NCBI GenBank assembly: GCA_937967325.1 | Contig: CALBSQ010000028.1 | Location: 1 to 18,949 of the forward strand | From: an uncultured Chloroflexota bacterium | Lineage (GTDB): Bacteria > Chloroflexota > UBA4733 | Direction: 5' to 3' | Length of the DNA: 18,949 nucleotides | Shown: positions 14,451 through 18,949 of the stretch, one piece after another | How the letters are laid out: every line of letters begins with the position of its first letter | Position numbering within the stretch: the stretch's first letter is position 1 | Program-made: the position numbers and the translations under genes | The notes under the pieces: model-generated | Told to the model about the DNA's origin: nothing | What the model saw: only the letters and a program-made list of their open reading frames with translations | The model's database searches: none

Positions 14451-15728
14451 ATGAGCTTCCTCAAATGGATGTACCCGGGCATGCGCGTCAAGCGCTGGCT
14501 CGTGCTGCTCACCTTCGGCATTGTGCTGATCAGCCTGGGACTCGGTTACTTTCTGGTCAACGTCTACCGGACGGAGCGGTTTCCGCCCGTCGCGTACTAC
14601 CTGACGCTGCAACCCATTGGTCGGATCTGGCGCGGACTGCTCTTTTCGGCGCTGGGGATCGGGTCGGTGGTCATCGCAATCATGCAACTGAACCGATCGG
14701 TGGTCTCCGTCCTCCTGCCGGAAGGGGACCGCCTGGTCGATCACGTCTACCTGCGCCGCCGGCTCTCTCGCCGGCCACGAATCGTCTGCATCGGTGGAGG
14801 GCACGGTCTGTCCAACTTGTTGCGCGGTCTCAAAGAGTACACCAGTAACCTGACGGCGATCGTTACGGTAGCCGACGACGGCGGCTCCTCTGGTAGGCTG
14901 CGCGCTGAGCTGGGAATGCTGCCGCCGGGCGATTTCCGGCAATGCCTGGTAGCGCTGTCGGACGCCGAGCCACTGATGAGCGAGCTGTTTCAGTACCGCT
15001 TCGACGGCGGCAACGGCCTGCACGGGCATAGCTTCGGCAACCTGTTCCTGGCCGCGATGATCGGCGTCACCGGCAACTTCGACCAGGCCCTGCGCGAGAG
15101 TAGCCGCGTGCTGAATGTGCGCGGCCAGATCTTGCCGAGTACCCTCGCGACCGTGACCTTAAGCGCCGAGCTGGCCGACAGTCGCGTCGTGGCGGGAGAG
15201 CATCACATCACGGCGGCAGGTGGCGGCATCCGCCGAGTCGCGCTGGAGCCGGCGACGGTCGACGCCTATCCCGAAGCCATCGCGGCCATTCGCAACGCCG
15301 ACATGGTGGTGATCGGCCCGGGCAGTCTCTACACCTCGGTGCTCCCGAACCTCCTGGTCGAGGGGATCGCCGCTGCCCTGCGCGAGAGCATGGCGCTGCG
15401 CGTCTACGTCTGCAATGTCGCCACGGAGGCCGGGGAGACCGACCACTATGACGTGGCCGAGCACGTCGCCGCTATGGAGCGGCACGTCGGGTCGGGTATC
15501 CTGGATGTCGTGTTGGCAAATGATCGCCCAGTCTCGCCCACGTGCGGCCCGATCGAACGTGTCGGCCTCGACGGCGTGGCCTGGCAGCGGGACCGTCCGC
15601 AGGTAGTGCTTGGCGACGTGGTCGACTCCGAGCAACCGACCTACCACGATCCGGCCAAGCTGGCCGAACGCCTCATGCGGCTCTATGACGAGCGCACGGC
15701 GGCGCCGAACGGACTGAGTGACACATAG
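14451..15728 (+). CDS. yvcK: YvcK/CofD-like gluconeogenesis factor with N-terminal membrane segments
   Basis: YvcK proteins bind UDP-sugars and are needed for growth and normal cell wall on gluconeogenic carbon sources in B. subtilis and mycobacteria (CuvA). ATG 14451 gives 425 residues; the longer frame to 14367 is not supported by a ribosome site, although 14451 itself lacks a clear one. Two membrane helices (about 16-38 and 62-80) precede the soluble domain. That domain starts at RIVCIGGGHGLSNLLRGLK (GGGHGL 115-120) and continues with VADDGGSSGRLR (140-151), LPPGDFRQCL, HSFGNLFLAAM, and VIGPGSLYTSVLPNLLV. The membrane-anchored form differs from the soluble B. subtilis protein. It is the first gene before gap, pgk and tpiA, 48 bp from gap. 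Confidence 0.93.
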   Translation: MSFLKWMYPGMRVKRWLVLLTFGIVLISLGLGYFLVNVYRTERFPPVAYYLTLQPIGRIWRGLLFSALGIGSVVIAIMQLNRSVVSVLLPEGDRLVDHVYLRRRLSRRPRIVCIGGGHGLSNLLRGLKEYTSNLTAIVTVADDGGSSGRLRAELGMLPPGDFRQCLVALSDAEPLMSELFQYRFDGGNGLHGHSFGNLFLAAMIGVTGNFDQALRESSRVLNVRGQILPSTLATVTLSAELADSRVVAGEHHITAAGGGIRRVALEPATVDAYPEAIAAIRNADMVVIGPGSLYTSVLPNLLVEGIAAALRESMALRVYVCNVATEAGETDHYDVAEHVAAMERHVGSGILDVVLANDRPVSPTCGPIERVGLDGVAWQRDRPQVVLGDVVDSEQPTYHDPAKLAERLMRLYDERTAAPNGLSDT

Positions 15729-15776
15729 CGCCTGGAAGTCGCCGCACCCGGCGACAGGCAGCAGAAGGGACTTGGG

Positions 15777-16790
15777 GTGACAACCCGCATCGGCATCAAC
15801 GGCTTCGGCCGCATCGGACGTCAGGTATTCAAAGCAATTCAGGAGCGCCACGTTGGCGCCCTAGAAGTCGTGGCCGTCAACGATCTCACGGATACCGCGA
15901 CCAACGCTTTTTTGCTCAAGCACGACTCGAACTATGGCGCGTACCCCGGCACGGTTGAGGCCAAGGACGACGCCATCGTCGTCGACGGCAATCCCGTTCG
16001 GGTCTTCGCCGAGCGCGACCCAGGAGCGATTCCTTGGAGCAAGGCGGAGGTCGAGTTGGTGGTCGAGTCGACCGGCTTCTTCACCGACGCCACGAAGGCT
16101 GCTGCGCACCGTCAGGGCGGCGTCAAGAAGGTGATCATTTCCGCCCCGGCCAGGAATGAAGACCTCACCATTGTGCTCGGGGTCAACGAGAACGTGTACG
16201 ACCCGGCGCGGCACCACGTGGTGTCCAACGCTTCCTGCACGACCAACGGGCTGGCGCCGGTTGCCAAGGTGCTCCACGACCAGTGGGGGATCGAGAAGGG
16301 ACTACTCACGACGGTCCATTCCTACACCAACTCGCAGCGGCTGCTGGACGTGGCGACCAAGGACCTGCGCGACGCGCGCGCGGCGGCGCTCAACATCGTA
16401 CCCTCCCCCACCGGCGCGGCGCGCGCCGTGGGGCTGGTAATCCCGGAGCTGCAGGGCATCTTTACCGGAATGGCCTTCCGCGTGCCGACCTCTACTGTAT
16501 CGGTCATCGACTTTGTCGCCCTGCTGCGTCAGAGCGTCTCCGTGCAGGAGGTGAACGCGGCCTTCCAAGAAGCGTCGGCGGGCTGCCTGAAGGGGATCAT
16601 GGCGTATACCGAAGAGCCGCTGGTATCGCAAGACCTGAAGGGCAACAACCATTCGACCATCGTCAGCGGTCTCGACACCCTCGTCGTCGGGGGCGACATG
16701 GTCAAGGTGATCTCCTGGTATGACAACGAGTGGGGCTACTCCTGTCGTGTCGCCGATCTGTGCGCATTCATGGCGTCCAAGGGACTCTGA
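15777..16790 (+). CDS. gap: Glyceraldehyde-3-phosphate dehydrogenase (type I)
   Basis: This enzyme converts glyceraldehyde 3-phosphate, phosphate and NAD(P) to 1,3-bisphosphoglycerate in the cytoplasm. It has 337 residues from GTG 15777, with GAAGGGA six bases upstream. The NAD-binding motif INGFGRIGR is at 7-15. The acidic residue ending strand 2 (Asp36 in AVNDLTD) suggests NAD preference. The catalytic cysteine is Cys154 in SNASCTTNGLAPV and the partner is His181 in TVHSYTN. The second cysteine of the common SCTTNC motif is Gly here, a variation that does not touch catalysis. EWGYSCRVADL closes the domain. It is followed by pgk after 6 bp. Confidence 0.97.
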   Translation: MTTRIGINGFGRIGRQVFKAIQERHVGALEVVAVNDLTDTATNAFLLKHDSNYGAYPGTVEAKDDAIVVDGNPVRVFAERDPGAIPWSKAEVELVVESTGFFTDATKAAAHRQGGVKKVIISAPARNEDLTIVLGVNENVYDPARHHVVSNASCTTNGLAPVAKVLHDQWGIEKGLLTTVHSYTNSQRLLDVATKDLRDARAAALNIVPSPTGAARAVGLVIPELQGIFTGMAFRVPTSTVSVIDFVALLRQSVSVQEVNAAFQEASAGCLKGIMAYTEEPLVSQDLKGNNHSTIVSGLDTLVVGGDMVKVISWYDNEWGYSCRVADLCAFMASKGL

Positions 16791-16796
16791 ACCGGC

Positions 16797-17984
16797 ATGC
16801 CCGTGCGCAGCGTTCGTGACCTTGACGTGCGCGGCAAACGCGTCTTGGTCCGCGTCGATTTCAACGTGCCGCTGAACGCGAATGGGACGGTGATCGACGA
16901 TACCCGCCTGTCAGCATCATTGCCGACGATTCGGCTACTGCTGGAGCGCGGCGCGTCGGCGGTACTAATGTCGCACCTGGGCCGCCCGAAGGGTAGACCC
17001 GACCCATCGCTCTCGCTGCGACCGGTTGCAACGCATCTTGCCGAGCTGCTGGGCCGGAACGTTCAGTTCGCCGCGGATTGCGTCGGACGGCGGACCGAAG
17101 AGCTCGCTCGCAGCCTGCAACCAGGCGAGGTGCTGCTGTTGGAGAATCTCCGCTTCCACGCCGAAGAGGAGCGCAACGATGTCGAGTTTGCCCGCCGGCT
17201 TGCCCGGCTCGGCGACCTGTACGTCAACGACGCGTTCGGCACGGCGCACCGGGCGCACGCCTCGACTGAAGCCGTCGCCCACCTGCTTCCGAGCGCCGCC
17301 GGATTGCTGATGCAGCGCGAGTTGGACGTCCTGAGGAGCATCCTGGATCGGCCGAAGCGACCGTTCGCGGCCGTGATTGGCGGATCCAAAGTATCGAGCA
17401 AGATCGGTGTGCTCGAGCATCTTCAGGCCCGCCTCGACGTGCTGGTTCTGGGCGGCGGGATGGCCAACACCTTTCTCAAGGCAGAAGGGTATGCCATTGG
17501 CTCGTCGTTGGCGGAGAACGATCAGGTCGATGTCGCCCGCAACGTGCTGCGCCAGGCGCGAAGGCGCCAGGTGAAGGTAATCCTTCCGGTCGATGTCGTG
17601 ATCGCCGATCGGTTTGCCGCGGACGCCGCCCACAAGGTGGTCGACATCGGGGAGACACCGGCGGGCTGGAGCATCCTCGACGTTGGTCCAAAGAGCGTAG
17701 AGGCCATCGGCGCTGCGCTGCGCGGCTGCGCCACGATCCTTTGGAACGGACCGCTCGGCGTCTTTGAGTTCCCAGCGTTTGCCTCCGGCACATTGGCGGT
17801 CGCTCACCGCCTGGCACAGGCGGAGGGCGCGACCACCGTCGTCGGGGGCGGGGAATCGGTCGCGGCCGTCGATCAGGCCGGCGTGGCGAGTAAGATCACC
17901 CACGTTTCCACCGGTGGGGGCGCCACGCTGGAGCTGCTCGAAGGCAAGACGCTCCCCGGTGTCGCGGCACTCGAGCAAGGCTGA
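16797..17984 (+). CDS. pgk: Phosphoglycerate kinase
   Basis: This enzyme transfers phosphate between 1,3-bisphosphoglycerate and ADP. It has 395 residues, standard for bacterial Pgk. In order: KRVLVRVDFNVPLN (substrate site), SHLGRPKG, VNDAFGTAHRAHAS, GGSKVSSKIGVL, VLGGGMANTFLKA, NGPLGVFEF, and the nucleotide-site VGGGESVAAVD and STGGGATLELLEG. ATG 16797 is 6 bp after the gap stop and its ribosome site is weak, so translation may be coupled to gap. The tpiA ATG follows 16 bp after the stop. Confidence 0.97.
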   Translation: MPVRSVRDLDVRGKRVLVRVDFNVPLNANGTVIDDTRLSASLPTIRLLLERGASAVLMSHLGRPKGRPDPSLSLRPVATHLAELLGRNVQFAADCVGRRTEELARSLQPGEVLLLENLRFHAEEERNDVEFARRLARLGDLYVNDAFGTAHRAHASTEAVAHLLPSAAGLLMQRELDVLRSILDRPKRPFAAVIGGSKVSSKIGVLEHLQARLDVLVLGGGMANTFLKAEGYAIGSSLAENDQVDVARNVLRQARRRQVKVILPVDVVIADRFAADAAHKVVDIGETPAGWSILDVGPKSVEAIGAALRGCATILWNGPLGVFEFPAFASGTLAVAHRLAQAEGATTVVGGGESVAAVDQAGVASKITHVSTGGGATLELLEGKTLPGVAALEQG

Positions 17985-18000
17985 AGAGGGGTTGCGATCG

Positions 18001-18768
18001 ATGGCCCAACGGCGTCCTTTGGTTGCCGGCAACTGGAAGATGAACGCCGCGCCGGAAGAGGCGCGGGCGCTCGCGCTTGCCATGGCGCCACGATTGCGTG
18101 ACGTCCGCACTGTGGAGAGCGTCGTTTGCCCGGCGTTTCTGGCGATCAGCGCTGTGCGCGAGGTCGTCTACGGCAGCCCGATCAAGGTCGGGGCACAAGA
18201 CGCCTACGAGGTGGACTATGGCGCTTTCACCGGCGCGGTGTCGGCAGCCATGCTGGCCAGGCTGGTGGAGTACGTGATTGCCGGCCACTCCGAGCGCCGC
18301 CACTTGTTCGGGGATACCGACGACATCGTGCATCGCAAGACGCGGGCGATACTCCGGCACGGCATGGCGCCGATCGTCTGTGTCGGCGAGCGCCTGGAAG
18401 AGCGGGACGCTGGGCGAACAGCGGCGGTGATCACCTCACAACTGCATGGCAGCCTGGGAGGTCTGGAGGCGAGCGCGTTCCAGCATGTCACCGTCGCCTA
18501 TGAGCCGGTCTGGGCCATCGGCGCCGGCCGGGCGGCGACAGCCGATCAGGCCCAGGAAGCAGCGGCGCTCATCCGATCGGAGCTCCGGCGACTATTTGGC
18601 GAGGCCGCGCAAACCACGCGCATCCTTTACGGCGGAAGCGTCAATCCGGCCAACTGCGCAGCGTTCTTTGCGCAGCAGGACATCGACGGGGCGCTTGTCG
18701 GCGGGGCAAGCCTGAAGCCGGACGACTTTGTTGCCATCGTGGAGAGTTGCGCGGACAGTATGGGATGA
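18001..18768 (+). CDS. tpiA: Triosephosphate isomerase
   Basis: This enzyme interconverts dihydroxyacetone phosphate and glyceraldehyde 3-phosphate. It has 255 residues from ATG 18001, with AGAGGGG upstream. The frame is open back to 17764, but that stretch only overlaps pgk. Active-site residues are present: Asn11 and Lys13 in GNWKMN, His96 in AGHSERR, and Glu168 in AYEPVWAIGAG; LYGGSVNPAN binds phosphate. The usual GAFTGE segment reads GAFTGA, a small departure at a normally conserved glutamate. It is the last gene of the yvcK-gap-pgk-tpiA operon; enolase and a classical phosphoglycerate mutase are not in the window. Confidence 0.96.
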   Translation: MAQRRPLVAGNWKMNAAPEEARALALAMAPRLRDVRTVESVVCPAFLAISAVREVVYGSPIKVGAQDAYEVDYGAFTGAVSAAMLARLVEYVIAGHSERRHLFGDTDDIVHRKTRAILRHGMAPIVCVGERLEERDAGRTAAVITSQLHGSLGGLEASAFQHVTVAYEPVWAIGAGRAATADQAQEAAALIRSELRRLFGEAAQTTRILYGGSVNPANCAAFFAQQDIDGALVGGASLKPDDFVAIVESCADSMG

Positions 18769-18794
18769 GTGCGCGTGCGGCGGTGGCCCGGCGA

Positions 18795-18899
18795 ATAAAG
18801 TCGCGGGCTACCCTCTGCCAAGTCCGCCTACGCGGACTCCCGGCGACCCGGATCCAGCCCGCGAAGGCGGGCTTTGCTATGGCGTAGCCCGCGACTTAT
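18795..18899. repeat. Cloverleaf-like palindromic intergenic repeat after tpiA
   Basis: An outer perfect 14-bp stem (AAGTCGCGGGCTAC, 18798-18811, with 18884-18897; longer with one bulged A) encloses two inner hairpins of equal shape: AGTCCGC/GCGGACT (18821-18827, 18832-18838) and AGCCCGC/GCGGGCT (18856-18862, 18867-18873), each a 7-bp stem with a four-base loop. It lies 26 bp after the tpiA stop. It may serve as the operon's 3' end structure, but its modular design looks like a dispersed repeat of a kind I associate with Chloroflexota genomes (recollection, not searched). The remaining 50 bases to the window end show nothing I recognise. Confidence 0.65.
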
Positions 18900-18949
18900 G
18901 GAAGTTGTCTATTAAGTCCAGTGGTTTCGTGAAGCAAGCGACCGGGCGG

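Noticed and set aside
17764..18000. N-terminal extension of tpiA into pgk
   Set aside because: The isomerase begins canonically at MAQRRPLVAGNWKMN from ATG 18001 with a ribosome site; the extension is only pgk sequence in another frame.
16965..18110. Minus-strand open frame of 381 codons opposite pgk and tpiA
   Set aside because: It is antisense to two glycolytic enzymes with all motifs intact.
18795..18899. tRNA gene suggested by the cloverleaf shape
   Set aside because: At about 105 nt it has no CCA-type acceptor layout, T-loop TTCGA motif or anticodon arm, and only two inner hairpins.

Overview
The window is GC-rich bacterial chromosome (by eye clearly above 60% G+C), densely coded and with frequent GTG and TTG starts. 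The gene set suggests a member of Chloroflexota, perhaps near Thermomicrobia/Sphaerobacter. The pointers are an FhaA (DUF3662)/FhaB/PbpA cluster, a YvcK protein with membrane segments at its N terminus, a PrkA-YhbH-SpoVR operon, and short GC-rich palindromic intergenic repeats. This placement is inference; no rRNA or other marker gene is present. I see no tRNA, CRISPR array, transposase or phage gene.

Layout from left to right. (1) 1-655, plus strand: the tail of an unknown gene, coupled by a TTGA overlap to a small SAM-dependent methyltransferase. (2) 656-3458, plus strand: an envelope/secretion block. A long leader precedes a secreted S1-type serine protease. Two tandem paralogues with a carboxypeptidase-regulatory-like beta domain follow; only the second has a lipoprotein signal, and strong palindromes lie in and between them. 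(3) 3490-4131, minus strand: a single-pass membrane protein with an LmeA/DUF2993-like look. Its promoter has a degenerate -35 with two 7-bp direct repeats, 11 bp apart, directly upstream. (4) 4329-8478, minus strand: the operon polyprenyl glycosylphosphotransferase - fhaA - fhaB - pbpA, with overlapping start/stop codons, followed by a double-hairpin element. It links envelope polysaccharide priming, phosphothreonine-dependent signalling and peptidoglycan transpeptidation. (5) 8681-13211, minus strand: the stress/stationary-phase operon prkA - yhbH (DUF444) - spoVR. (6) 13546-14184, plus strand: a histidine phosphatase whose last codons and stop lie inside a 39-bp perfect inverted repeat (158-bp element 14159-14316). 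(7) 14356-18768, plus strand: a TATAAT-containing promoter region and the operon yvcK - gap - pgk - tpiA (carbon-flux regulator plus triose-phosphate glycolysis). A cloverleaf-like palindromic repeat follows it (18795-18899).

Most of the window is housekeeping and is recognised with confidence. The least explained parts are the protease/beta-domain paralogue block, the direct-repeat promoter upstream of the LmeA-like gene, and the three structured intergenic repeats. Promoter and terminator calls were read by eye and are weaker than the gene calls.
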